A stretch of 64,000 nucleotides of DNA, taken from assembly GCA_033220425.1 (NCBI GenBank), contig CM065653.1, positions 992,001 to 1,056,000 of the forward strand, given 5' to 3'. A program made the translations under genes and the position numbers. Positions 1 to 10,822 of the stretch are shown here, piece by piece; within the stretch, counting starts at the first letter, position 1, and the number at the start of each line of letters is the position of its first letter. The notes beneath the pieces were generated by a model. It did no database searches. It was given only the letters and a program-made list of their open reading frames with translations, and was not told where the DNA came from. Source of the DNA: Lepraria neglecta (taxonomy: Eukaryota; Ascomycota; Lecanoromycetes; Lecanorales; Stereocaulaceae).

Positions 1-2
1 AT

Positions 3-1481
3 CAGAGTGAAGCCCGTCAAGCCGTTCAATTATTACCGAAGTGGACGGAAATCGATGTCGATGATGCACTTGAACTCTTGGGTCCTACTTTTGACAATCC
101 AGCTGTCAGAGCATACGCTGTTGACCGCTTACGAGAGTCAGATGACGACGAGCTCTTACTGTATCTCCTTCAACTAGTACAAGCCTTAAAGTTCGAAAAG
201 ATATCACCAGAGTCCCAAGATGGCAACTCGCAAGACTCATCGCTCGCAAGATTTCTCATCACCCGCGCAACAAACAACATGATGCTCGGTAACTTCCTAC
301 ATTGGTACCTAATGGTCGAGTGCGACGATAGAAGCCCGGACCAGATAAAGGAACATCGCAAGCTCTTCGCAAAGGTGGAATACGACTTCATGGCAGAGCT
401 GATGAAGGTTCCTGGAGGGCCAGAGCGTCGAAAAACTTTGCTGGGACAAGGCGAGCTCATCACCGTCCTCTCTAAAATCTCAAAAGAAATAAGATTCTCC
501 CGCGAAGACCGACCTCGCAAACAGCAACGCTTAAAGAAGTACCTCGCCGACCCAAAGAATGAGCTAACGACCTTCGATCCACCTCTTCCCCTCCCACTAG
601 ACCCCAGTGTCTCAATTGTAGGATGCTACCCGGAAGACGCTCTCGTCTTCAAATCATCACTATATCCGCTACTCGTCCACTTCAAAACCTCAGACGGGAA
701 AAAATACCCCATCATCTTCAAAACAGGCGACGACCTCCGTCAAGACCAGCTCGTCATCCAAGTCATAGCCCTCATGGATCGTCTTCTGCGAAAAGAAAAC
801 CTGGATCTTAAACTCTCACCCTACCGCATCCTAGCCACCAGCTCTAACGCAGGCGCCGTCCAATTCGTCCCCTCGATGTCCCTTGCTGCTGCCTCCGCGA
901 AATACAAAGGCAGTATACTCGCCTACCTCCGTGCCAACAACCCGGACACGAGTGCCGATCTCGGCGTTCGTCCTGCTACTATGGACACATACGTCAAATC
1001 CTGCGCCGGGTATTGTGTAATCACGTACCTCTTAGGCGTCGGAGACCGCCATCTAGACAACCTTCTCCTCGCACCCGACGGCCACTTCTTCCACGCCGAC
1101 TTTGGCTACATACTTGGTCGTGACCCAAAACCCTTCGCTCCACAAATGAAACTCTGCAAAGAAATGGTCGAAGGAATGGGGAGCTCGACCTCACCACACT
1201 ACGCAGACTTCAAGTCCTACTGCTTTACCGCATACACCACTCTCCGCAAATCCTCGAACCTTATCTTGAATTTATTTTCGTTGATGGTGGATGCCAATAT
1301 CCCTGACATCAAAGTCGAGCCGCAGCGGGTGGTAGAGAAAGTCCGAGAGCGATTCCATCTGGAGATGACGGAGGAGGAAGCGATGAGGCATTTCGAGGGG
1401 TTGATTGTTGATAGTGTGGGGAGTATCTTTCCGGTGGTCATTGATACTATTCATAACATGATGCAAGGCCTAAGGGCTTAG
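3..1481 (+). CDS. vps34: Phosphatidylinositol 3-kinase Vps34, C-terminal part (5' truncated)
   Basis: Lipid kinase that makes PtdIns3P on endosomes and autophagic membranes, working with Vps15 and Atg6/Vps30. The frame is open from base 3 to a TAG at 1479-1481, so the gene starts outside the window; no true start codon is visible. The first ~170 codons belong to the helical (PIK accessory) domain, followed by the kinase domain: IIFKTGDDLRQDQL (ATP-binding region, near 715-755), the catalytic loop GDRHLDN at 1041-1061 and the activation segment DFGYILGRDPKPF starting at 1098. The C-terminus ends in a short helix, typical for Vps34, and lacks the FATC end of TOR/ATM-type kinases. No intron in this part. 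The identity is established family knowledge; I am confident it is the class III enzyme because of the YILGRDPKP segment. Confidence 0.95.
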   Translation, partial: QSEARQAVQLLPKWTEIDVDDALELLGPTFDNPAVRAYAVDRLRESDDDELLLYLLQLVQALKFEKISPESQDGNSQDSSLARFLITRATNNMMLGNFLHWYLMVECDDRSPDQIKEHRKLFAKVEYDFMAELMKVPGGPERRKTLLGQGELITVLSKISKEIRFSREDRPRKQQRLKKYLADPKNELTTFDPPLPLPLDPSVSIVGCYPEDALVFKSSLYPLLVHFKTSDGKKYPIIFKTGDDLRQDQLVIQVIALMDRLLRKENLDLKLSPYRILATSSNAGAVQFVPSMSLAAASAKYKGSILAYLRANNPDTSADLGVRPATMDTYVKSCAGYCVITYLLGVGDRHLDNLLLAPDGHFFHADFGYILGRDPKPFAPQMKLCKEMVEGMGSSTSPHYADFKSYCFTAYTTLRKSSNLILNLFSLMVDANIPDIKVEPQRVVEKVRERFHLEMTEEEAMRHFEGLIVDSVGSIFPVVIDTIHNMMQGLRA

Positions 1482-1863
1482 GTGGCTGATCGGCGCTACG
1501 CTTTGTCGAAGGTCGAAGTGAAACATGAGTCTTGTAGTGATAATAAGCATGAATATGCTGTCAACTTGGATAATACTAGTTACTCCTGATGATGCTTCGA
1601 CCTTGCATGGAACTTTCGACGAATAGACGAAGCACGCATAAGGAAGAGATACTCAGTGGCTGTTGGTAAATCAGACGACTGCTATTCTTCCTTGTAGAAC
1701 GGCGGAGTCTTCCATACGTAGCCAACGGGTCTCATGCTTAGGCTGCCCAAAGCCATCTCGCTTCCTTGGCACGAGATGTTATCTGGACTTGCTGTTGGTA
1801 CCGAAGTATGACAGCGAATGCCTGGTCGACTTGGCACTCTTGTCTGGATGCGCAATTTTCGCA
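1482..1863. other. Intergenic between two convergent genes
   Basis: Short spacer between the 3' ends of vps34 and the NLR pseudogene. Only small overlapping ORFs in several frames; I see no conserved feature. Confidence 0.5.
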
Positions 1864-4841
1864 TCATGAAACAGCTTGCAGTCTTCTTAACAGCCGAGAA
1901 GCCAGCGCTCGAGGGAATTTGCCATTGAAGATGTCTGATAGAGTGATGGACGCCTTATTGGGATATTGGCCATCAGTTGCTGATAAAGGGGATAGGATCA
2001 CGCCATGCGGATCCGCCTTGTGAAAGAGAAAGATGTCAAAGACATAGAAGAAGTCCGCTTCGGACGCTGTCTCGGGATCTCTGCAATTGAAGTGGAAAAA
2101 CTCGACGAAGTGCTCCCACAAGCTGTTTGGCTCTGACACAACATCTTCCCTTTGAAGATCACCGCCATACCGGAGCAGTAAATCGAGTATGCGAAGACGA
2201 CCTTCGTTTGACTCGGCTGACAAGTTCCCTTTACTAATAAACAAAAGCCAAGCCAACCAGGTAACCTTTCCATGAAAGTCCTTGTTGGGGTCCAAACCGC
2301 GCTCTAACAATAGCCGAAACATGGCCAAAAGATCAGACTCTCTGCACTTCAGAATTACCCAGAATTGAAGAGCATAGCCAAGTATCGGCATTTGACCCTC
2401 GGAAATTAGAGAGGGTGTCTCGCTCAGTCGTTCTGAGACATAATGGGACAGCCCGCTGGCAACCGCGAGATCAAAGAAAGACGCAATCTCAAGGGAATCA
2501 CATGGATTGGAGCTTACATTCAGCTTCTTTCTCACGAGCTCCGATATATGACAGCGGGGCCAGTGGCCTCGGGACGGGGATTCTGCTAAGGTGGGCTCAA
2601 GTGCGTCAAGCAGCTCTCGATCCGAACTTCTTTGCTCTATCTCAGCCTGGTAAGCATGGCGCATTATGTTATCAAGCTGTTCCTTTATGATAAGTAAAAT
2701 ATATCCCTCCTTCACATCTTGTACTGGCATTGTTTTGATCAACGCAAGATAACTTCTGCAGAGCGAAGTGTTGGCGTTGAAAGACTCTTCCTCCAAGTAA
2801 CGCCCAAGCATTGATCGCACGGCTCTGCTCCTAAGAAAGTCCCGCATGGTGCGATGCAGGAAATCAACTCTTGTGCCCCAGAATGCCGACCCTGACGATT
2901 CAACGTATACCTCTAAGAGATCTTTGAACCGGCCGTTCAATCTTCGGGCCATGCTTGCATGGCGTGACCTGAATTCAATCTGGTTCATCTCTTGGGTGGC
3001 GAGCTTCACAGCAAAGTCGGCATCTGTTTCTTCGAGAAACGAATAGGCAATCAGAGGGAGGTCCTCTGTAGCCTGGAGGGCTTCTTGGAAAGTTTGAGCC
3101 ATAGCTTTGCGGTGAAACATATCTAACCGGCCAAGTGTATGTCGGAAAAGATCCTCCAAATCCGCAGGCAGATGATCGAGCCTAGCCATGAGCGTAATCA
3201 TGCTATCTCCATCGGTCAAGCCGTTACAAAGCGAATGGATGACAAGGACTACCCATAGAAACACGCCCTGTTACCTATCTACAACTTTTTGGACCGATTG
3301 TTGGTATCGCGCTTCGTCCGGTGAAAGGGACATGAACTTCATATGGCCTTCGAATTTGCTTATCACGTAGTGCTCGATATCACCACGCGTCAAGTCTTGC
3401 CAGTACAGTTTCCGCTCGTTATTTCGTCCGTACACGTCTTTGAAGATATTCCAAGGACGACTTGAGAGACACATCTTTATGTTCGGTGATCTCGTTAAGG
3501 TGTCAAGGATTCTTCAAACATCGGCGTGGTTTCCTTCATATTCATCGAGGCCGTCAATAAAAACGCAGAACTTAGCGGACATGGGCTGCTGATGAGCCAA
3601 TCGATCCATTGTCTCTGACAGCTCCACGAGGTCCCAAGATCCATCATATATGAAGTCTGCATCAGTCCAGTCCAAACGAGTAGGACAGTCAATTTGAGTA
3701 AGCTCGGGACACTTCCTCAACACTTCATGTAGTAACGATTGAAGTAATCATTCTTGAGACCTCTGCATGTCGGTCCCAGTGTCCCAGAAAAAGTAGCTTG
3801 CTGTTACAAGTTTGGAGCCGTTTGCCCATGCCCAAAGGTTGCTTTCCGTATCCGGATCTGACTTCAAATACTTCATGAGTGTTGATTTACCCGATCCAGC
3901 TTTGCCAGAGACCCAGAACACAGCGTCTCCGGACCTTAGCCACTCGGGGAACCTAACAGTCCCGCATCTTGGAACGGAAGTTCGTGACGTTGGCCTGAAG
4001 ATCCAGTCAAAGGTTTCACTATAGGCAATCATGACCTTTCTTTGGCGGGCTTCGATTTTCTTGAGTCGTAAGCTGTTCAGGACTTTGTGCTCTTTAGCTA
4101 CGTGTGACGCAGTTGAAATGGCTTCTGATAGGGCCTTAGCTATGTCAGTCAGCTCGTGCTGGGTGAAAGTAGATTTAGGTGTCGTCTACGCCAATTCCAG
4201 CTCCTTAGCTAAGTCTTTGAGTTGGTCTTCCCCATACGAGTCCACTCGCCGAGACTCTTGCCGAAGTGATTGAATTTTTCCGAGCAAAACCCCCTGTTGA
4301 TCACTACCTTAGTTAGTCAGGCCAAGCTAGATAGTAAGTTATGGTCCACTTGGGAATGATTCGGCTGTGAGGGCATGGGTGGGGCAACAGCAAAGATAAG
4401 TCGAAGGTACCGTAAAAGGGCAGCAAAGTGTAGGTTGAGCTGGCCGCTGGCAGTATCTAGGTTTTTCTGTAGAGCTTCAATCGTCTTTTGCCTCCAAGCA
4501 CTTTTCAACGCTTGCCGAAAGCTACGCCACTTTCGAAGAGATCCGGTAGCGACCTTCAATTCTTGAACGAAACTTATCAATTCATCCGCAGTGCCTTGGC
4601 AAGATGCCACGACTCTCTCCAAGGCCTGCCCTTCAGCAGAACTTTCCGCATTAGAAGGCGTAATGAGCCTTCGGCTCAGGTCATAAAGATCCTGGTAAAG
4701 GGTTCCCGGTTGCTTATGCCTCACTGTAGCGCCGGTGAATGATGAGTATAGTTCTTGAGATTCAGAAAGAACTTTCCTCCCAAAGTCAATGAACAGTAAG
4801 ATGTTGCCTGCTAGGCTGACGGCCGAAAGTGGGTCGAGCAT
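1864..4841 (-). pseudogene. NLR-like STAND protein (NACHT/NPHP3-type P-loop), disrupted by four stops
   Basis: Fungal intracellular receptor-like NTPase of the kind linked to incompatibility and innate recognition. Exon 1 (4841-4350) starts MLDPLSAVSLAGN, the usual N-terminal domain of fungal STAND proteins. A 56-nt intron (4349-4294) leads to exon 2, whose single frame then runs to 1864: linker, FDWIF, P-loop GKAGSGKST (near 3900), Walker B FCVFIDGLDEYEG (near 3540), CLSSRPWNIF (near 3455), GVFLWVV (near 3260), then a ~450-residue helical C-terminal part without clear ankyrin or WD repeats. In-frame stops lie at 4186-4188 (TAG), 3748-3750 (TGA), 3514-3516 (TGA) and 3271-3273 (TAA). No frameshift separates the blocks, so the protein is fully alignable across the stops. 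All four stops can come from single transitions of sense codons (CAG, CGA/TGG, CAA). Inference: a recently dead gene. Confidence 0.85.
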
Positions 4842-5188
4842 GATTCGAAGATCCTAGACGTTGACGGCTTTGTTCTGAATGCCGTAGATGAGAGGTCAGC
4901 CTGATAGTGCTTCAGGATTCAGCTCGTTCGAAAGACTAAACGCAAGACATCGCTGGATAGTGAGTAAGAGTTGATTCAAAGAAGTGCAGCCGTCAAAGGA
5001 TCTGTACTGGCTAGGCCTGGCAAGGAACAGTGACCTAAGAGGAGCAAGGAGCAAGGTCTTGGTCAAGTAAGAGACAATTATCTATAGTCACCGACTGTGA
5101 ATTGCTGCCATTAGAATAACTCACCGGCCTTCGTTGTTTTAAAGCCATTGAAAAGCTCGGTTTGGTGCCGGAGGCTTCGTCGCAAGTC
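4842..5188. other. Intergenic, upstream of the NLR pseudogene
   Basis: Probable former promoter region of the NLR pseudogene. No repeat or ORF worth calling. Confidence 0.4.
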
Positions 5189-5629
5189 TCATACAATTGG
5201 CCAACTTCCCAAGAGGAAGCGCTTTTCAGAGACTTCGCGAGCTTCCATAAAGGCGTACAAATTCCAGCGATCCTTTCGTGTCATAGACGGAATGTTTGTT
5301 GGAAAATACGTTGCGACTAGCTCCCCTAAGTGGCTCGCGGGCACCGCGTGTAACAAGGGACAAGTTCCTTTAAATACACGCTGCACACGTTGAAGGCATT
5401 TAATATGACCTGTATCCACAGTCTGCGAGAGATCCCATCCTCCGACATTCCACAAATCCCTCATCGACATTGCTATGAACATCTTACCATCCACCAAATC
5501 AAAGATGCCTGGGCATCTGGTACCAATCCAATCGCTGTACCACACGATGCTATCCCCAAACTCCGATAGATGCAAGCCCATAACTCCAAGACGGTTTCGA
5601 CCTCCATGGATCCCGTCCATATACAGGCC
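5189..5629 (-). pseudogene. Unrecognised ORF fragment
   Basis: An open stretch of about 145 codons (with MDGIHGG at 5620 as first Met) ends at 5189. It is rich in Trp, Gly and Leu (DSIVWYSDWIG, SMRDLWNVGGWD) and looks like a protein-coding remnant rather than noise, but I do not recognise the family. No convincing start; the upstream frame is closed by stops just above 5635, so it could be a last exon or a gene fragment. It lies between the NLR pseudogene and the phosphoesterase and is transcribed in the same direction as both. Confidence 0.3.
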
Positions 5630-5688
5630 ATGTCCGCCTTATCCTCATATATACAACCCACTTTTCTCACATAATCTCTCTTGATTTC

Positions 5689-7435
5689 TCACGCCGTGGC
5701 CTTGACCCTCTCTTTATCAAGATTGCCATAATTCTGACACTGCACACTAACAATCTTCGGCTCAACCTTGAGCTCGGCGACGTTGCTATCGATGACCATG
5801 GCGGTCAACTGCCCGCCTTTGACGCAGCCAGTATCGAGGCCTTTGCTGTATGGTTTCAATTGGAGGCCAAGGCGCGAGTCGTGGCCGTAGATTACCGTAG
5901 AGCGCTGGTAAGCCGGGAGAAGGGTTTGGTATTTATTCCACAGCTGCAACTCATTTAGCTTATGAGTCTGTCGGAAGTGGTAGTCAGAAGGTCCCACGTA
6001 CCTTGAACCAGGACATTCCCCATGTACTGCTGCTCGGCACATGGGAATCTAGATCGATAGTCCTCATATGCATCACGCCCATCGGATCTTGCTTCTCCAA
6101 CCGGACTCCTGGTACGAGACCACCATGCACAACATGGACATCACCCATGCCTCTAACCTGTCCAAGATCCAGTATAACGGGGCAAGCAGTCATCCAATCG
6201 ATCTGCCTCTTCGTCAATTTTCTCGCCAAGTCTCTATCCACGGCATTGCCATGCTCAAAGGCCTCTTCCACAAGATTTGGCGTCTCGTCTTCATTCTGCT
6301 GCATATCCCCAGGCATGCCTGGTGCTGGAGGCAAGGGCACTTTTCTCTCCTTGTATTGTTGTTGTTCTTCGGTCATGCGGTGGGAATACATGTCGCGGTA
6401 GGCGAGAAGGACGCGATCTTCGTGATTGCCGCGGACGCAGGAGGCGCGGGCAGACATGGCGAGGTCGACGACGGCGGAGGAATCGGGACCTTTGGATATG
6501 AAGTCGCCGGCGAAGATTAGGTGGTCGGTGCGGGCTTCGTATTGGACTTCGGATAAGAGATTTACCACTGCAACATGTCGAATTAGCACATTGCTCGTGC
6601 AACTGTTAGAGTTGGTGGATTCTAAAAGGTACCCACGTTCGTCATGACACCCATGAACATCGCCAATAACAATCAACCTGTTCCGATCGTGATTTTGAGG
6701 GACCAGTCCCTGATCTAACGTCTTCACCTGGACCATGTCCAAAAACTCCGGCCTCATGTTCTCGCCATACCATCCCTTCCCCGTTTTCATTCTGTCTTCT
6801 AACGATGCGCTCAAGAGTTTGTGCTCGGTATACCGAGGTCCAAGCCACCAATGCCAACTAGCCCATGTCAACATGAGCAAGGCGCCTATCAGGTAACATA
6901 TCCTTTTGAACCGCGGCGCAGAAAGCACCTGTATCCAATCTGGAGTGGCGTAACCGGGGGACAACGGAGAGGAGGTGTAAGGGTTGGTCGTGTGTTTCCA
7001 CTCATTGCGTATTAGGTCAACCAGCGGCACCCTTTGACGATGGGTTTGGTATGCATGCGTGTTATGGTGTGGTGTCCGGTAATCGCTGGTTCTTGGATGT
7101 GCACTGTACATATTTTGCTTTCTCAAGGAGGAATGTCGAGGAGGCAATGGCGTCCTCCCCTCCCATTCATGTGTATTCGCTCCGTACTTCTCAGGTAAAT
7201 CGTATACACCATCCGTAGAACTGCTTCTTTGTCTTAGATGGTGTGATATGGAGGGATTGTATTGCTGTGGATGTTGGGCAGGGTAGAGTGTGAGATCTCT
7301 CTGGAAGTTGTAGTCGGTATTCAGGACGTTAACGTCGTTTTCAGACAATTCATCTTCAGATGGATACTCGTCTCCACTATCGTAACGCGGTGGAGGGTCA
7401 GAGTGTCCATGAGTCTCCGGAATTGACGGGTCCAT
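5689..7435 (-). CDS. Ppn2-like membrane-anchored calcineurin-type phosphoesterase
   Basis: Predicted Zn/Mn-dependent hydrolase related to yeast Ppn2, a vacuolar endopolyphosphatase. Model: complement(join(5689..5943,6002..6567,6637..7435)), 539 aa, introns 58 and 69 nt with GT..AG ends. The first ~185 residues are polar and disordered; a single hydrophobic segment ([20 protein letters not shown], about 180-205) should anchor the protein with the catalytic part lumenal. Metallophosphatase motifs follow in order: [38 protein letters not shown] and, in the last exon, [11 protein letters not shown]. Both introns are needed to join these blocks: the first restores HDELVNLL, the second joins SWFK to LWNKYQ. 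Substrate assignment (polyphosphate) rests on family similarity only; another phosphoprotein or nucleotide substrate is possible. Confidence 0.87.
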
Positions 7436-7768
7436 TGCAGTTGTTATTAACGAGGGCGTTCTTGGCCCTGGGCCGTGGGTTTTAGTAGGCAGGCTGAGAT
7501 AGAGGCTTGCAGTGGCGCGTCGTAATCTAAGTGGTCAGAGAACTTCCCTAGAGGGGAGGGTTGCCAAGATGCCAAGCGAGCGATATTGCAGATTTTGCCC
7601 CCGATTGTCACGGAGAGACTCGCTAAGAGCCTTAGTGACGCGGAGTGATGGCATTTTTGCTAAAATACCCCTGGAAATCTGGTGGTGCAGGCGCCATGAT
7701 ACTGTGCCGTCTTGCATTGGAAGAGCTAAACTACAATTGGCGAACTGTCGCGTGAGACATTATTTCAA
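7436..7768. other. Intergenic upstream of the phosphoesterase gene, ending in a transposon target site
   Basis: Promoter region of the minus-strand phosphoesterase gene. It ends with TATTTCAA (7761-7768), the left target duplication of the transposon that follows. Nothing else recognised. Confidence 0.5.
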
Positions 7769-8550
7769 GGCAAGTGATCAATGCACACCCCTATTTGATG
7801 CCCGCACACCCCCAAATTTATGGTTCCAGGTTGATACTTAATGGTATTAGGTTCGATTCCTGCCAATTGTACCAGCGCCATTAGGAATCGAGCCTAATAC
7901 CATTAAGTCTCAACCTGGAACCACTTTATGCATGCACACCCCCTAACTAGGCGTAGCGCTGGCAAGACTACCCCCGGAGCACCCCACCTAACGACAAGCT
8001 CCGGGGGCCACTCCGGGGCACGGGCGCACAAATATGAAGGGCCAAAAGGTCAACATTTGCTAAGAACCAGGTACTTAGTCTGCCTAAGGAACTATCTGGA
8101 GCCAGTATGTACACGTACTCCAAGCCCTCCAGTACCTCTGTCTTCCCTAGAACGGTCATAGTATGGCCAGGCTTTGTAGACGTATAATGGAGATCCTCTC
8201 TTTTTAGTACGCTTTTTGGTGACAGCGTAGCCGTGGCGCTGGGCGTGGCGTTGGATTTGGAGGACCATAAGCTCCAGTGTAGGAGCTCTAAAGTCCTCTG
8301 GCGGAGGCGCAAGACTCATAGCTGCATATGTGGTTCATAGTGGGTTCATGGTGTTTTGAATATTTGAATATGTACCCACCCGGGGTGATTGCGCTAACCG
8401 AATTAGGTTTTAGGGCTAGGGGTTTAACCCCCGGAGCCGCCCCCGGAGCTTCTCGTTAGGGGGATATTCCGGGGGTAGTCTTGCCAGCGCTACGCCTAAT
8501 TTAGGGGGGTGTGCATGCATAGAGTTGGGGGTGTGCATTGATCACTTGCC
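7769..8550. mobile_element. Non-autonomous MULE-like DNA transposon with 8-bp target duplication
   Basis: The ends are inverted copies: the left 23 bp (7769-7791, beginning GGCAAGTGATCAATGCACAC) match the complement of 8528-8550 perfectly. The inverted repeat continues inward imperfectly for about 130 bp: ATGCATGCACACCCCC, GGCGTAGCGCTGGCAAGACT and the CTCCGGGGGC blocks occur at 7926-8017 and, inverted, at about 8420-8515. The direct repeat TATTTCAA flanks both ends (7761-7768 and 8551-8558), a perfect 8-bp target duplication. Inside, a minus-strand ORF (8319-8092) encodes LMVLQIQRHAQRHGYAVTKK..TKKRG, resembling the N-terminal FAR1-like DNA-binding region of fungal Mutator-like transposases; the catalytic part is missing. 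Long inverted repeats, 8-bp duplication and this remnant point to a MULE internal-deletion derivative; hAT is the alternative. Confidence 0.85.
7821..7923. repeat. Nested ~103-bp foldback (near-perfect palindrome)
   Basis: Two 41-nt arms, 7821-7861 and 7883-7923, are inverted copies with two mismatches, separated by 21 nt. The unit starts TGGTTCCAGGTTGA and ends with its complement. It sits only in the left arm of the surrounding transposon; the right arm has CCCAACTCTATGCATG at the matching place, so the foldback looks like a later insertion. TTTA occurs just outside both ends, a possible but imperfectly placed target duplication. The arm contains GGTTCGATTCC, identical to a Pol III B-box consensus. 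Confidence 0.8.
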
Positions 8551-8617
8551 TATTTCAACTATTGGATTTCTGAGATGTTTTGCAATTATGTAGAGACCAC
8601 AGCTAAGAAAGACTTTG

Positions 8618-10328
8618 TCACCTGTATTGGTGATAATGTCTCTCCTCTTCTCTCCGCCTTTCTACCAATCGTGCTACATCCTCGCCATAGACAGATTCAG
8701 GTGTCTTCCCTCCCTTCAGAATTTCCTTCTCATGCATAGCCGCCTCTTCTTTAGTCATACATACCAACTCATTCAGGCTTAACCTAACGCTCTTCTGCCC
8801 TTCCCAATTCTCCTCGATCTTGAATCCACCATCTGGAGCCTTCCATCTGACCAGTGTAAGTCGAGTTGGCAGCCCACTAATAATGCTCTTCCCACGGTAT
8901 ACTTCTTCGACTAGATAGCCGATATCATCTTTGGTGACTGGGATTTTGAGTCCAAAGGCGTCCCCAACCTCCCGTCTTGCTAGTCGTTCCTCCATACCTT
9001 GTAGGGTCGACAGAATGTTTTCGTACATTTTCTCCCTCAACTTCCCCGCTCCATTTTCATGCGGATACCCAGTGATTTCACAGACTATGAAGTTGGCAAT
9101 TGTATAACCAAAGACTGCCGGCATTGTGCCCAAAACCGGTAAGATTCTGGCCCTGAAGTCTGGAAGAATGCTCAGCTCATTGACTTTGCCCTTCTGAGAT
9201 TCTTCTTCTGGTAACGGTAGTAGCTCGGCTTTTCCAGGTCCTGGTTTTTCCGTTGAGAAAACTACGGGAATTCCTTCGCTGATGCCTGCAGCCCGTAACT
9301 TCCTTCTTGTGACTCTTGATAGTGGATCCTCCACACTTGCGCTGATATCGCCAACCTGCACTCTCGTAGGATCACTCTTGCACCCAGCACCCATTGAGCT
9401 GACTACTTTGATACCATTTTCGTGACAGTACTGTAGCAAGGCAACCTTGCTGTGGATATTATCAATCGCATCAACCACGTAGTCTGGCTTTCTGCCTTGA
9501 CCCTTATTCCACGATCCGAGTAATTTCTCTGCCTGATCTTGTTTCCAGACTTCATTGAAGTATTCCCACTTGACCCATGGTACCACAGCTTGGAGTCTTC
9601 TGCGTACGCACTCGACTTTGGGTATCCCAACATCGGCGAGCATAGCAACCGCATGTCTATTCAGCGAGGAGAGTGTGACTTGGTCAAAGTCGATAAGCCG
9701 GATTCTGGAAACACCGGAGCGAGCCAGAGCTGAGGTGCAGTGGGAGCCTACTCCTCCCAGACCTACGACGATGACGAAGGAGTCTCGGAGGAGGGTGAAC
9801 CGATCAGGTCCAAGGAAAGAAGCGGTACGGGTAAGTTGTTCTGCGATCAAATCTGAGACAGTCAGAGAGGACCTTTAGCCATGCAGATGTGGATACTGAC
9901 CTTCATCGTAATCGCCCTGCTGAGCACGGCGAGCTAAAGCTGCCGCTCGTTCATCTTCTTTGCCGGTATTAGGTGGGAGAGCGGCACCTCCAAATTCTGT
10001 GAGCTTCACTGACTTGATCAGCATATGGTCTCTCCTATCCCAAGATGCTCAGCGTTGGAAGTACCATCTGTGCATGATCACTCTCGTTCAACTCCGATAT
10101 CGACGCCTTCAGCTCATCCACGCGCTCTTTCCTCCGAATAGCCTGAGTTCCATATATCGTCCCCGCAACGGCAGCTCCAGATAGCAGAGCCACTGCCGCA
10201 AGCTGTACATTGTGGTTAGAGAACTGTCGGTCGATCCAGGAAGCCATCGTCTCTGGGGCTTCTGGCTCCGAGCTGGTGGCGAAGCGAACTTGCTTCCTCG
10301 GCCTTCTAAGAATGCCTGACCGCTGCAT
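8618..10328 (-). CDS. Mitochondrial tRNA threonylcarbamoyladenosine dehydratase-like protein (Tcd1/Tcd2 family)
   Basis: E1-like ThiF/HesA-fold enzyme expected to cyclise t6A37 of ANN-decoding tRNAs in an ATP-dependent reaction; the yeast homologues sit on the mitochondrial outer membrane. Model: complement(join(8618..9852,9901..10012,10066-1..10328)), that is exon 1 10328-10065, intron 10064-10013 (52 nt), exon 2 10012-9901, intron 9900-9853 (48 nt), exon 3; 536 aa. A hydrophobic segment (VQLAAVALLSGAAVAGTIYG, about residues 40-60) lies near the N-terminus. The nucleotide-binding loop VVGLGGVGSH opens the third exon, followed by IRLIDFDQV, SLNRHA, DYVVDAIDN and SSMGAGCKSDPT. The spliced junction reads YDEDLIAEQLTR, typical of the family. 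Single-copy housekeeping gene; the Tcd1 versus Tcd2 identity cannot be settled. Confidence 0.9.
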
Positions 10329-10392
10329 GTTGAATAGTGAGTGTCATGGTGAGAGCTGAGGCAATATTGCTTTCTGCAAGGCGAGGATTACC

Positions 10393-10822
10393 TTGCCGAT
10401 AAGAATGGGAGGCCTGAATGGATTCCGAGACAGAACCGCTTGCCATGTCGGAGCGGGAGATCGACCGCTAAAGATGCAAGCAATCTTAGGAGGCTCAAGC
10501 TCAGCTCGCGCCTCACCCTCTATTGTCAAGAAACGAGCTGGTAAGTCACCTCTTCCCAAAGCAACTTCTGCGCTCTCTGATAGCTGACTCTTACCCTCCA
10601 GTCTATACTCAATGCAGAAACCCTTCACCGAGCTCCACGACGTCTCCCACGCCCTCGCTATACGCGTCTGCGATTGAGGGACTGATGAGTGAAACCGTGA
10701 ACAGAGATCTTAGAGTGGCAGTCGTCAGACTCGCAGCATGGACAGCTCATGTTTCTACAATGACAGGCAGCTGGTTCTGCACTTCCGGTAGCGAGGCACA
10801 AGAAACGTGTAGCAGCCCATGA
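10393..10822 (+). CDS. Possible small hypothetical protein
   Basis: A doubtful model: join(10393..10540,10602..10822), 122 aa. Support is a clean intron (GCTG|GTAAGT ... CCCTCCAG|TC, 61 nt) that keeps the frame open, giving IVKKRAVYTQCRNPSP. It would be divergently transcribed from the Tcd gene only 64 bp away. No domain, signal peptide or membrane segment is visible; Cys and Ser are frequent near the C-terminus. The minus strand is also open here (11005-10658), so either strand or neither may be coding. It could also be a 5' leader transcript. Confidence 0.3.

Noticed and set aside
3268-4190. Stop-codon recoding or introns to explain the stops in the NLR frame
   Set aside because: TAG, TGA and TAA all occur inside, and all three end intact genes in this window; no GT...AG pair with a branch site spans the stops without deleting conserved text.
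6068-6520. 150-codon plus ORF
   Set aside because: Antisense to the phosphoesterase catalytic domain.
7843-7862. Possible tRNA gene because of a B-box match
   Set aside because: No A-box, acceptor stem or cloverleaf can be built; the sequence is better explained as one arm of the palindrome.
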